Source: Elysia marginata | Lineage: Eukaryota > Mollusca > Gastropoda > Plakobranchidae | DNA: 51,551 nt | Assembly: GCA_019649035.1 (NCBI GenBank) | Contig: BMAT01014052.1 | Location: forward strand, 15,351-66,901 | Direction: 5' to 3' | Shown here: one piece after another, positions 21,956 through 34,545 of the stretch | Position numbering within the stretch: position 1 is the stretch's first letter | How the letters are laid out: the number at the start of each line of letters is the position of its first letter | The notes under the pieces: generated by a model | Database searches by the model: none | What the model saw: the letters and a program-made list of their open reading frames with translations, nothing else | Told to the model about the DNA's origin: nothing | Made by a program: the position numbers and the translations under genes

Positions 21956-22893
21956 GAAGAAAAAACTAGGCAAACTAAAGAACCACGGTTATATATTTGC
22001 ACAGGCTATACAATACTACCAGCAATAATATAGTAATCGATCCAGTATCTGAACAGTGAAACGTCCTTCCCTCATTATTGGCTGACTAAGAGATCTTTCT
22101 CCTCAATGACTAAGTTCTTTATTCTACGTGGAATGTCCTACAAATTACGAAGTACTAAAAGAATCGCTCTTCGCCCATGATTCGTCCAGTCTTTGTATTA
22201 ATTAAACCCATCTGAACCTAGTCATAGCCTGGCAGATTTTGGTGTTTTGGCTACTGTGACAACATTAACATCAAATATAGGTTAAGCCATCCCACAGTCA
22301 CAGTTGAGTGAGGCCTGTCCAAGAGGCATCATCTCACCCCTTCCCCCTCCCCACCCCCACCCACCCCTGTTCTTTTTCTTTTCATTTTTCTTTCACATAC
22401 AAATGGTGCATCATAACGAAATATGTTGTTAAAGCATGTAGATTTCCTAGGTGATTATACCTACAAGTATGACTTCATTACTCATTACAATACCTAAACG
22501 AAGATTCTGAACGAGAAACGCAATAAGTAAACAGTATACAATGTTATGCGATGTGTCTCCTGTGAATTTCTTTTTCTTTTCCGATGAGACAATAATTGTA
22601 CTTGAAGTGAAGTAAAACGTGACGCACGTACATTCATGGTAATATTTTTATTGGTTTCAAAACGATCCTTTCGAAAAAAAATTACACCAATCAAACGAAC
22701 CTGGTAAATAGAGGTCTAGGAAAGCCATTATGCCTTAAACTACAGGAACCAATTTTTACTTTGCATGTATTATCTCTAGTATCTAGTAGGGCCGATGATC
22801 AGTTCTTTTTATTTGTGAAGCCTCATGGAACGAGCACATGAGTCTAAAACATGCTGTAGTTTTTTAAGTACGCAGAATTGCATAGGCCAATAT
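21956..22893. other. No gene seen; C-rich block at 22337-22368
   Basis: No recognised coding. At 22337-22368, six runs of 3-5 C separated by one or two bases form a strong G-quadruplex pattern on the minus strand. Confidence 0.5.
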
Positions 22894-23385
22894 GTAGTTG
22901 TAGTAGTAGTAGTAGTAGTAGNNNNNNNNNNNNNNNNNNNNNNNNNNNNNNNNNNNNNNNNNNNNNNNNNNNNNNNNNNNNNNNNNNNNNNNNNNNNNNN
23001 NNNNNNNNNNNNNNNNNNNNNNNNNNNNNNNNNNNNNNNNNNNNNNNNNNNNNNNNNNNNNNNNNNNNNNNNNNNNNNNNNNNNNNNNNNNNNNNNNNNN
23101 NNNNNNNNNNNNNNNNNNNNNNNNNNNNNNNNNNNNNNNNNNNNNNNNNNNNNNNNNNNNNNNNNNNNNNNNNNNNNNNNNNNNNNNNNNNNNNNNNNNN
23201 NNNNNNNNNNNNNNNNNNNNNNNNNNNNNNNNNNNNNNNNNNNNNNNNNNNNNNNNNNNNNNNNNNNNNNNNNNNNNNNNNNNNNNNNNNNNNNNNNNNN
23301 NNNNNNNNNNNNNNNNNNNNNNNNNNNNNNNNNNNNNNNNNNNNNNNNNNNNNNNNNNNNNNNNGAAGAAGAAGAAGAAGAAGAA
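22894..23385. repeat. Triplet arrays around a 443-N gap
   Basis: (TAG)n runs into the gap on the left (22894-22921), and (GAA)n leaves it on the right (23365-23385). The gap is 22922-23364. The arrays differ, so the missing part must hold a changeover between triplets or unrelated sequence. Confidence 0.9.
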
Positions 23386-26300
23386 AAGAATTGATATCGT
23401 AGTCCCAAAGCTCTTATCTCAGGGAAAAAAATCGGTAACGTTAAAGAAGGCAGTTTGCAATAGTGTTTTAAAACTCAAAAAGCTGCATAGCACTGTGCGA
23501 AAGTTTTTTTTTTCTTGCTTTTCCCTCTGTTTATTGGTGTTACAAAATTGTAAGATACATGCTCCAATATTACTCAGAGACATCGATCAAAAGAAAACTT
23601 GCATCTTACTGAGCAGCCGATACGTAAAAGAGCAAGACAATAATGGTAAAATAGTTGCTTGGGCCGTGTTGGAGTATGGCCGGATTATTTATTTTCAACA
23701 TTTTTATGACGGAATGATGGTTTTTTTTACAATTATTTTTGTTTTGTTTTATTATTGATGTTATCAGGTTAGGCCTACGGCGAAAGAGTACATGAAGCAT
23801 TTCTAACGCAATAATTATTGTCGCGGATGCTTCAACTAACTGTATAGCCAACTGCTCCCTACCATGACCTGACAGAAGTCATACTCATGGTAGTAATACA
23901 CCTAACTCTATACTGGAGTGATCTCCACACATGTTGCACTATCTGGGTCATCTTTGTGTTATGTTTTACAGTTAAACAAGGCAGACCAATTCAACATAGC
24001 CTTTTAAAGGCCAACTAGTGAAAAATGAAAATTACTTTTCTGATATCCATACATTTATTTATGAGTTTAAATTTGTTTAGATATTTTTTCACAATTTTAA
24101 ATTCCATGCAGCTTCGTTTTCTTTCAAAAAAAGGCGATTTTACTTTCAAACCCATTCAACTCAAAAGCATTACTGTAGTTATTTTGAAATGTATAGTTTA
24201 AATTATTTATTATTACACTAACTTTCGTCTGATGGCGAGTAAAATAGAGGTCATTTCTTCACATACAATACAATTTATTGTAGTTAAAAACTGGTAAAAC
24301 ACTTTATTTCCCAGATTGTTATAAAAGTAGAGGAGCAGCATAGAGAAAGAGATTCACAGACACTCTTAGCAAGTAAAAAAACACAAAAAGTCGATTGCTT
24401 CAAGAAAGGTTTACTTAAAAAGAGAAGAAAAAGAGCAGAAAAACTGGACACAGTCACATTTTTGACTACTTTAGAGAACAAGGCCACGTTTGATAAGATG
24501 AAGATGTGTCTGAAAAATTCATAAAACCATTTTGTAGCAAAAAAATATAAATAATGCTAAAATTGTGTACAAAGCGGATGGCTCTGTCCTTAGGTTTCTC
24601 TCTAACTGCATTCTCCACAAAAGTTTGTTTTTTTTACATCATTCTTTATTAAAATATGAACTCAGGAGAGTTGAATAAGTTTTGGAACACTCTTTTCGCC
24701 TCTGCGCTGAAGCAAAAAAATAAAAAAAAACATTTTGATTTGATGATTATCTCAGGAATGAAGAGGAAGATAAAACTGCTGTTTGAAGGAGTGCACCGCG
24801 CTCATATTCGTGTTAGCGGTAAATTTTAGGCGAGCTCTAAATAGACCAATATCGATAAGAAGAAGGCTATTAATATCCCGATCAGGGACCAAAGTGTGGT
24901 CTTATCGGAGATTTATGAGCCCCCACGCAATGCACCGCACAAAACCAATGGCTCGCCAGACATTGCCACAGGATCGCGCTCCCAAACAAACAGGCCTAAC
25001 CTTTGCAGATTCCAAACAACTTAACAAGATTGCTTCCTCATTCCATGTTTTTCATATTTTTCGCCATTATTTCAGTAACAGAAAGGTAAACAACGGAAAT
25101 AAGAAGCGCCAACTCCGCTCACCTAGGCTTTCCTCTTGGAGCACTGTATTAAATGAAAAGAATTCGTTGATCTCTATGACCGTACCTGGAACTGATTATG
25201 GGATCCGCCCACCACCACCCACACAGGTAACCAACCTGATTGTGAAGTATTTGTTTAAAGTGATAACCCTCCTGCCACGAGCCGGAACAAACACTAGTTC
25301 CAGTTATTGCTCTGAATGTTGAATTTAACTGTTCTATTTCCCATCCTGTTCTCACAAATTATGGACTACCCCACAAGGCGTAAAGAGAGTTGACTGCCAT
25401 TGAATCCCATTGAAGTTCTTGAGCGCCAACCCCATTTCTTGTGTTCCACAAACATCCTAATACCGAACAGGAGAATGGAGGTGACCGCAAGCGGATTACA
25501 GGTATTGTTATGGGGCTGAGGAGAACTACTCGAAAATGACTCATAATTGAGTTCTCAGCAGTTGTATACACCGCTGAATTATTCCGCGTGTTTATCGAAG
25601 CTAAGGACCACAGCTTGAGCGCTGTGGGTAGGGTTTCCTCTCGTGAAGAAACATTGACAGGGAGAAAAATGTCGCTCTCGCGTAGACAACCCGGATTAAG
25701 GCAGTGGCAGCCAATCATTGTAATCTGACAGTAGGTAGCAATTCTCTCCACGGACTTGTTTTCGGAAAAGGAAGGGCAATAATGAATAGGTGAGAGTGTT
25801 AGCAAACCTCCCAAAGTGTTATGGGATTAGAGATCTCAGTAGGAACGCTTCAGATTTCTCTCTGTTCTCACCCAGATTACCAACGGACCCACCCACATTG
25901 TCGCTAGATCAAAGAAAATGCAGAGACAGATAATCTACATCCAAAATCTTTCGTTTGTTGTTTGCTTTGGCACCGTCGATCTATTACAATTATAGACCGT
26001 ATGTAGATCTAGTTAGTGTGAGTCAAGGGAGGGATGATCAAAAGTTTACAGATTGGAGGACTGTGAGTTGATAGGGATCACCAATGACTGTGGTCCTCAA
26101 AAACTGCCACCTAGGCCAAAGGATGTGTCACTTAGCAGCAAGTGTAGATCTGTAACTGGCACCTTCAGTAAAACAGCCTTGAGACTTGAGAGATGAGACA
26201 CAGCATGTAGTAAACTAAACAGTGGTCCAGTTTCAGTGATTGGGGGGATCGCTCGTTACTCATCGTTGTAGTGTCACACTTAAGTGGAGAACCTCTTTAA

Positions 26301-26926
26301 TAATAATCAAAGAGGTAAAAGCTTAAATTACACAGTCATTATTGGCCGGGGACTCTGTGTGAAGGAAAAGGCGTATCCCTCCCAAACATACTGCATAATT
26401 AGAGGGTTTCGCCCAGCGAGACATTGGTACCCTTTCTCGCTATCTTGCTTTGCTCGTCGATCCTGACTTCTAAAAACTGAAGGGTGTTGTTGACTACTAA
26501 GACGTGTAGGCCGATTCAATGCTCTTGCTCATGTCCTCTGACAGAAGGTGTAAGAAACGCGATTAGCGAACGACTGGTAATGACACACGCTTGCGTAGAC
26601 TGGCTTCTGTTCTTAGTAGTGAAGTTCTTTCATGTTGCTTTGATCAAAGTGACATCAAAAGGACAGTTGCCTTGCTGCCTGAACTAAAATAACGTTGTTG
26701 CGTTGTTAGAGGGACCCTTTTCGCCCTTGATGTTTGTCTCATCTGAGTGACGCTTCGGTGGGTGAAAAAAATGCTTATATAATATTGAGACACCCTGGCA
26801 AAGATAACAGCTGATGGTTGGGCTCGTTCACATTTTACACTGAAAACAATACTTCTGTCGAGCCTTCTTTACTGACACAGCTTGGAAATTGTTAGTCCAT
26901 GGTAGACATACACTGTAGGGAAGCAT
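23386..26926. other. No gene supported; two unrecognised open frames
   Basis: 24783-25322 (plus, 179 codons) and 25359-25814 (minus, 151 codons) are the longest frames. They lie in a stretch richer in GC than its surroundings. Neither shows a domain, signal peptide, repeat structure or similarity I recognise, and GC-rich sequence lengthens chance frames. They could include exons of a host gene, but nothing here demonstrates it. Confidence 0.35.
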
Positions 26927-27300
26927 ACCAGTTTGTCACAGGACCAGTTTATCACGGGCACGTTTTAATTAAAAAAAAATAAATGAAAGTCAACCTATCA
27001 ATTTATCCAACTATCAGCTTTGAAAAGACTTTAGACTCCATTTTCTATATCTAGAATGAGATCGAGAATTCAAATCTAGAGTGCTAGATCTAGCTAGATC
27101 TGGATAAAAGAGTCTAATCTAGATAGATTCTATAGGCTTAGATTCTAGTTTAGTTTTAGAATCTAGAGCTGGATTTAGACTTTTCTGGAAGAGATCAGTT
27201 TGAAAGTTTAGTTAACCCAGTAGGAGGCCTAGATCTATCAATTCATCAAGGAAATACTACCACACAGCCGATAACCTGTCAGAAACTGGACCTGTGACAA
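26927..27300. mobile_element. Small inverted-repeat element, MITE candidate
   Basis: Left end at 26927: CCAGTTTGTCACAGG, then CCAGTTTATCACGGG (two 16-bp sub-repeats). The right end, read in reverse complement, has CCAGTTTGTCACAGG, then CCAGTTTCTGACAGG (about 27270-27300). The interior (~310 bases) is dominated by TCTAGATC-type tracts (27045-27240) with no coding sequence. Inverted ends with sub-repeats fit a non-autonomous foldback-like DNA element. No target duplication was identified. Confidence 0.5.
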
Positions 27301-28802
27301 ACTGGACACCCCGTGACAACACCCCCCCCCCAAGCTCGCTGTAGAGATCTCTGGGACGGAGTGCTTTTTTTTAACAAAGATGAAGAATGAATTCGAGGTA
27401 CAAGTATTGAAAGTAGAAGAAACGAAGGAAGGAAGACACTGGAAAGTTATCTTAGAAAACCAATCCAGGGATGTGAAGTTAACGGGAGAAGCTGAGATTG
27501 AAAAGAAAAAATAAAGATAGGGAGATGGAAAGAAAACTAGAGACAGAGAGACAGAAAGATACAGAGAGGTGTCTCTTATACAAAACACAGAAATACACTT
27601 GATCAAGTTTAATTTAGTGTTAGTATAATTCTCCCTCCTCCCTTCTCTCTGAATGTGGAGTAAGTAAATCACACTGAAATCAATAGGCCTACATGCAATT
27701 TTTTGGCCACATGTTCTGACAATCGATCTAAAATACGCAAGTCTAACAAAACTACGACACATTTGTTTAGTATCAAACCTCCATCGAATAGCGTGGCATT
27801 GCTCAATCAGATAACCAACTAACATCGACCATTATGACAAGATTCTTAAATTCTTGGGTTTTTCTAATGGTTTTATTCTATCAAAGCAAATTTTATCAAC
27901 AAAAAAATACCCCCATAAACATGAAGATTTTACAGGGAATGTTTACTGTAGTATTAATAAGTTTCCATAGCCATTGGTAAAATGAACTTTCATATTCAAA
28001 TTAATATTCAAGAGTTGTAATCAGAATGCTCTTGACACCAGTAGTTGTAGATCATAGTAAGAATAATAAACATTTGGCGTTATTAGCAACTCTTACTCAA
28101 GCAGAAAGTCATTGGCAATAACCATATATGGTCAGCACAGTACCGTCGCCTCTTGTTGTGCTTGGCTTGGCGCTAATTACTGGAGACACTCATTGACTGG
28201 TCTCGTTGGTCTCACTTAGACCGAGGCCTGGAGCTGACGTATCCGCCCCGGTGCTAGACCACGTCCCCCATAGACCGCCGGACACGAGTGTGTGCCTCCA
28301 TTTGACCTCAATTTGCCAGCCGTTTCATTTTCGTTATTGTTGTTTTTTGTTTTATCTTTTTTCTAGACGTGTGAATAACACGCGTAAAACATTATCAGAA
28401 TCTATGTAAACTCTTTACTGTTTTAAAGATGAGCACGGAAAAGAATTTATCCCAGTGGAATCGACAAAGACCCTAGTATTGTGTTTTTGCAGATGCACAT
28501 TTTAAGAATATTAAACCGATTTTTTTTCTAACCAGATCGTCCGCTCATCTTCTTCCGAAAAATATAATTATTTGTATTTTCTAACCGCCACCCCCTTACC
28601 CGTCTCTCTCATCTCTCCTCTCTTTCTGAACATTCACTCCAGCGCTTTTCCACCACTTCTAGGACAAATTCTCTCAATGTCTAGATCTACCCTCGGCCTT
28701 GGTGTACAACATTCGGTCTCTACCACCTGTCATAAACTTATTTATTGTCTCTACCTTTTTACTTCTATCATTTAGCTTATATCCCCTTCCCTTCCACCAA
28801 TC
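27301..28802. other. No gene supported
   Basis: A C10 run lies at about 27321. A 195-codon frame at 27238-27825 (minus) runs through the inverted-repeat end and Ser/Phe-rich low complexity and is not recognised. 28206-28409 is GC-richer but also unrecognised. Confidence 0.4.
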
Positions 28803-28888
28803 CTCCCTCTCTCTCTCTCTTTCTCCCTTTTCTCTCTTTCTCTCTTTCTCTCTCTTTATTTTTTTCTCTCTCTCTTTCTCTCTCTCTC
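28803..28888. repeat. (CT)n microsatellite
   Basis: Interrupted CT dinucleotides with TTT breaks. Confidence 0.95.
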
Positions 28889-30657
28889 ATTTTAGCCTGG
28901 CTGATCCAGGCTTGATTTAAGCGATTCCTTCCTCTCTTTCACTTTTGACTTTCTTAATCTTTCTTTCACTTTTGCCTCCTGATCTTATCATCCCTATATT
29001 TTCGTCTCTTTGCACATATTCAATTTTCTCTAAAGCTTTGCAATATAGATAAATGATTATTCTAAAAAGAAATAATATATTTTCAAACTGACTCCAAAAC
29101 CTTTTCAAGGGCGTTTCTTTTATAATCTGCGTGTTTAAAGATGTATTTACATTGGTAAAGTTTTCTTCTTTTGCGCTTGGTTGGTATCTATGTTGGTGGG
29201 GTTTTCTGTATCACAAGCATGCGCAATATATGAAGCTGCCTGCAGGGATGGTGTGTGGTGGGCAGCGGCCTGTAGTTGCCACACTGCTCGCTTGAGCTCA
29301 GCACTTAATTACTGTTGGTTTGAAACGCGTGGTGGAAAGACCAATGGTCAGCGCGGTCGGTGACGTCCACTGAGCGTTGGGTTAATTACACACTTGAACA
29401 CTGATTGTCTTCCAGATCGGTACCTGCCTTGCTCGATCTCCTACCCACTTTTCCCTACCTCTTCAATGGTGGACGCCTTATATCTGACCTGACCTTCATC
29501 TCTAACCTGTTCCTTTGATAATTTCTCAGCTTTTTCGCTGTCTCCCTGAACACCTCAATGAATTGCCTCACCGTTTTCACCCCCACACAATCCTTTCATT
29601 TTCAGTCCTGCCTTGAAGTAAGTAAACCGTTGAAATCATGTTCATTCACAAAGGATGACTCAACCTTGTTTCACATCATCTAAGACAAATTATTGCGCAA
29701 CCAGTCCAAATTGGGTCCGATGTTAAAATCTTCACATAATAAGGCGCTGCTTTTTTGAACAATGAATTGCTTTCTTAGCTTCCAATATGACAAATGTCGA
29801 GGCAATATCAAATCTTTGAAGATCAACCTTCAAATTCATCCCATACGTTTATAAGGCGCTAGGTCAAATTTTAAAATTTCCGGCATTCGCCTCAAAGGGC
29901 AAAAAAAAAAAAAGATATGGAAGAAAAGACAAAATCAGGATCAGACGGATGGAAGATAATCTTTTGCATTGAAGGAGACAACTTCGATATAGATACAATG
30001 TGAAAGAACACAAAGAAAGAAGGCAGCCCAGTCTTTTATCTGTGGCGTATTATACTCATTAAGACAGATAAAAAGAACCCCCTGTGGCCCTGATTCGCAT
30101 AGAAAGGATTTTTAAATTGTCCTTTTCCCTCAACCAGCGTAATTTGTCGGTGTTTTAAAGTTGAAATGTCTCGAATTCTATCCAAATTAGTTGTTAGTCG
30201 AATATCTCAGTTTTGAGACATAGGTTTTTAAAAATTTAGTAGGTGTTCAGAAGTCATTTTTTTGTATTTTAGATATTGAAGCTAAAACATTTTCCAAATA
30301 GTTTTCACATCTAAATCATGTTGAAATTTCATGTTTCATGGGTTTTTTATAGCTGGAATGGTTTTTAAGGTCTCAACACTTTTCTAATCGTCTAAACTTT
30401 AAACCCTACTCTCTCCCTTCTCAGAAATTTCACAGGACCGAACCCTGCTCACTTCAAACAGCATGAAAAAGATTTACTCTTTGTTCTGTTTGAAAGTAGA
30501 GAAAATACGCTTTTCTTTTATACTGTTATCTGTCTACCTTAAAATTAGATTAATGACTCACTTTGACTGGTTGCACAACTGGTTGGATATACGCAGAACG
30601 AATTTCGAAAAGTTTGGAAGATACATTGTAACCTGCACCAGTAACGTAAAGAAAATT
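28889..30657. other. No gene seen
   Basis: No frame with recognisable motifs (29181-29363 and 30463-30675 are short). An A13 run lies near 29900. Confidence 0.5.
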
Positions 30658-30779
30658 AAAGATACACGGTTATGAAATCTACTTAAACTCTCCTTCGCTG
30701 CCGGGCAGTGACACAAAGAAAGATACAAGGTTATGAAATCTACTTAAAATCTTATTCGATGTCGGACGAGGAAAGCGGC
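30658..30779 (+). repeat. 61-bp tandem duplication
   Basis: AAAGATACACGGTTATGAAA at 30658 recurs as AAAGATACAAGGTTATGAAA at 30719, each followed by TCTACTTAAA and a TTCG...G block. Confidence 0.85.
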
Positions 30780-31383
30780 AAGGGTTTGGGGCATACCGGT
30801 TACTCTTGTTGTATTGGTCCCAGTGCATAGCACGCCATCTTTTCCTACCGTCCACTTTTCATATTATAAAAGATATTAGAACATAAAAGCACCAACTAAA
30901 GCTTGGTGTAACTAAAGAAAAAAAAACAATAAGCAAAGAAAGCCAGTCAGTGACCAAAGACGCCTCGGTTGCCAATAAGTTAGATCTGTAGAGTTACCAT
31001 GAACTGGGGATACTGTAGCATTCAGTTCAGAATTTGATTGTTCAGCCTTACAGTAATAGTATAGAAAAATCAGGTCATATAGCCATTTTGTGTTTTGAAA
31101 GTTATTTCCCTTAGAGAGTTTTTACTGGCTTTTTTTTTCTTCAAAAGATACTATGTTTCAGATGAAAGACTCATTTGAAAAAAAAAAAGAGAACGAGTGA
31201 GTCAAAGAGAGAAGCAAGGGAGAGAGAGAGAGAGTAGGTGAATTTGCGGACAAAGAAGACAAAGATGTCGGGTCTGACAGCCAACGGGAAACAGTAATCG
31301 TTAGCGTTTATATCCTTAGCTACTGTAGCAGAGTAAAAGTTGGTACACACGGTTTCCTTAGATTTAATAACACGTCAAAGAGG

Positions 31384-31432
<49 letters not shown>

Positions 31433-32559
31433 CAAATGGATAGGGATTGAGATATCCAAAACGGTGCGCACTTGTTATAACAAATAAATAGACGAGAGAT
31501 GAGCATCAGAATGGTCAGCTTATGCCGTGTATGTATGAAGAGACATCATTTTATAACTATTGGACTGAAGAACATACTAAGTATTTGTAATGACACGATA
31601 CCACTTAAGATAGCACATGAGTGAATAGCCAACCTTTCTCTATTCACCAGAGCGGCTGCTGCACCATGATAGGTTCGATTCAATACCAGAGGAGAAACAC
31701 GCCAAACCTTAATTGTTAAGGACTTCGCCTGACGCAAATGTGGCAGCAGATATCTCTAGATTTAATTACATAGGCCATGTTGGTGTCTGAGTCGAAAACG
31801 TTTTCAGTTTTCAGTTTTCAGCCATAACTCTAGGAAACATTATCCTTGCACTGGCTTTGTCCCAATAATTATCGCTGTGTGCTGCTATTTTTGGAGTTGA
31901 GAGACGTGTTCTTCTACATTCATTTTGCTACTTCTTTTCTTTTTTTTTTTCTTTTCTCTCTTATTTTGTCTATTGTTGAGGTTTTCTTTTACTTGAAATT
32001 GAAAAAAAAATTACTAGCAGTCGATGTTAGTACTTCTTTCGTGAATATCTCTTATTTGAGACTTCTTTTCAAGCTTGGTCTTTAATTTATTTGTAAATTA
32101 TGTCTTTTTTCAATCTTACTTTCCACTAGAATATAATGAATCTTTAAGTCTAAAGTTTGTGGAACATAGGGGACAAACTTTTGATAGATATTCTGTATTT
32201 GAAGTAATAAAAAAAAAGTCCTATGAATTGTCTGTAGTGTTGCTTTTTTCAAATAGAATTTTTTTTGTCCGTAGCTATGGAAGTTTCTTTTCTTAAATTT
32301 TTGTTGTTATAACGTAAAAATTGAGACCGACAGAATGTGAAGATGAAAACATGTCGCATATTAAGTGAAGAAATATTCGTCCTGGGTTCAAATCTTATGT
32401 TTAGCCGTCAGTTACGTTCATATTTTAGAAATCATATGTTTTGTCCGTCCTATCAATAACATACAATAGTTTATATTGTTAAATCTGTCATACTAGTATG
32501 CGTGTTTTTGTTTGCACCTTGTTCCTTGTATTCAATGAATACCTAGCATCTTGCCATGT
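30780..32559. other. No gene seen; GA arrays at 31218-31235 and 31389-31430
   Basis: Contains an almost pure (GA)n of about 42 bases at 31389-31430, a shorter one at 31218-31235, and three TTTTCAG units near 31799-31821. The rest is AT-rich with short frames only. Confidence 0.55.
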
Positions 32560-32970
32560 AGCACTTAGGTCAATCTTCAAATACTTCTTAGATTTAAGGC
32601 TACGGAATGAAAGATCAATATTGTTGGAAAGCAAATTCAACAGCAACCAATACAGGATCACCTCAATGGGCAGTCCTATCTCCCTTTGGTTTTGCAAATT
32701 CATACAAACTTTAGTCAACTTGAAGATACCGATAGTACTGAGCTATTTCAATATTGCCGATGCCATCAGTATACTTGTGCTAACCAGAGCAGAGGGTGAA
32801 GAACATAATAGCCTTGTTTACCCAACCGTACGATGAGCACTTCCGTTCAATAGACGTCAACAAAATGAAAGAACTAATTATCGGTTACAAACGAAACTTT
32901 TACCCATCAACATAAGTAGGAACAGGTGTAAAGAGTTACCTCATGAACATACTAAAGTATAACGATAGAT
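32560..32970 (+). mobile_element. LINE RT fragment, Rex1/Babar-like
   Basis: Three plus frames give, in the right order, IFKYFLDLRLRNERSILLES (32574 on), NTGSPQWAVLSPFGF (32649-32693, the TGxPQGxVLSPLLF box with Gly changed to Trp), SYFNIADAISILVL (degenerate YADD box, IADA near 32755), and DEHFRSIDVNKMKELIIGYK (32833-32892). The last matches the LxLNVxKTKELIVDFRR segment of Rex1/Babar and related LINEs. Only about 400 bases remain, broken by frame changes, with no endonuclease and no 3' end. The clade assignment rests on the KTKEL-type segment and is tentative. Confidence 0.65.
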
Positions 32971-33608
32971 GAAAGGCTGTCATGTAAAAAGCAAGCACAC
33001 AACGTTATAAAAACACTGAACACAGCACAGTGTTTTATAGGTAAACTTCATTCGCACCACGTAGATTCAACACTTCTTATGCTTGTTTCATAAAGCTATT
33101 TCTGGAAGCACTTTGACTTTTGCTATTAGTTGCTGAGGTGGAAACATTCAATAATATCAAATAAGGACATTTAAGAATATGATCAAAAGAGCAAACAACC
33201 TAAGAAAAAACCCAGAAACTGTTGGATGCCTTTAATTAACTGCATGCACTGCCTTAATATTTAAATAAAAGCTCTGTCGATTCGTAAAGATGGTTTTAAT
33301 CACTTTTTAAACAGATTAAGTTTATCAAGGGAAGATAATTTAAATGTTGATGTTAATGGTGGAATAATGTTTGCAATCTGTCTTGGAACTGCTGTAATTC
33401 AATGTTATCATAGAAAGGTACAAAAAGATACATTGATCTAGAAATTCTATGTACTTGTGTGTTGTTGTTTGTACTGCATCTCATTTTAACTTTTTTATAT
33501 TAACTTTTGCTTGTAGATGTATAGATGCGATGAGCAAAAAAGAGGAATGTGGAAAGAACAATGAAATATATTTGAACCTTGAATCTAAAATCTACTTCCA
33601 TAGAGTAT
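32971..33608. other. No gene seen
   Basis: AT-rich, no motifs recognised. Confidence 0.5.
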
Positions 33609-33742
33609 GATAATGATGATGATATTAATAAATATAATAATAATAATGATAATAATAATAACAATATGAATAATTTTAATGATAATAACAATAATAATAA
33701 TAAATAATGAAAGAATGATAACAACAGTAATAATAATAATGT
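33609..33742. repeat. (AAT/GAT)n triplet array
   Basis: Mixed AAT, GAT and AAC triplets. Ile-rich minus-strand frames over it are artefacts. Confidence 0.95.
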
Positions 33743-34545
33743 AATAAAAATTTATATTTTTATTATCAGAGACCGACTTTCGATCTAACAACTTCACCAC
33801 CAGTCCTGTAGACCGAAGCAAATTATACCAGCAATGACGACAAGCTCAGGCTCCTGTTACTGATTTGGTATTTTTATCTAATCGTCATTTTTTTACCGAG
33901 GTGACTCGACATCCTAAAGTCTTTTCCATAGGGTAACTGACACCTGAAGAAGGCGACATGGGATAGGAAACTCATGTCCTGTCTAAAGATAGTCTGGACT
34001 TGCGCGCAGAGCTGGTACATATTGACAGATCACTCTGACATTACGACAATCCTAACATGGCCCTGGTCCTCATTCCAGGCAGGTAGGTTCTGCAACCAGA
34101 GAACCAATGTTATTTTACCAGCCGCGTCCTTGCTCTTGAAATAAACAAAACCATGCCCATATCGTTTATTGAATGTCGGTTTATTGAGATGAAAAATGAA
34201 ATACACATATCTTTGCTTTTTTCCTGTTGTTTTTGTGTTATGTAAATAGACAAAAGATGAAAAGAGTAGAATGATAGTCACAAACTGCATATTAATTTTA
34301 TGAAAAACAAAAAAAAATAAGGAAGTAGACAGATAGAATTAAAGATATATAAATAGACATAATGACTGGTATACAGACAGGCAGATAGATAGATCTATTG
34401 ATCGCTGGGAGATAGATGAATAGAAAAATAGACAACTAAATTAATAGACTTTAAGACATCATACAAAATAAATTGTTGGAAAATAAAAAATATGCCACTT
34501 GGTAAAATAGTCAAATAAAAAACGAGAACATTTTGGATATCGAGG
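33743..34545. other. No gene seen
   Basis: GATA units appear near 34375-34395. A short frame at 34030-34290 (minus) is not recognised. Confidence 0.5.

Noticed and set aside
21561-22002. Ser/Leu-rich overlapping frames, minus strand
   Set aside because: Artefacts of the GA-rich tract. The same holds for frames at 16780-17168, 36309-36739, 42463-42747 and 44906-45215.
24783-25322. 179-codon plus frame and the 151-codon minus frame at 25359-25814 as host exons
   Set aside because: No domain, no recognisable similarity and no splice or codon evidence. Local GC content lengthens chance frames.
27238-27825. 195-codon minus frame
   Set aside because: It runs through one end of the inverted-repeat element and low-complexity sequence; no similarity recognised.
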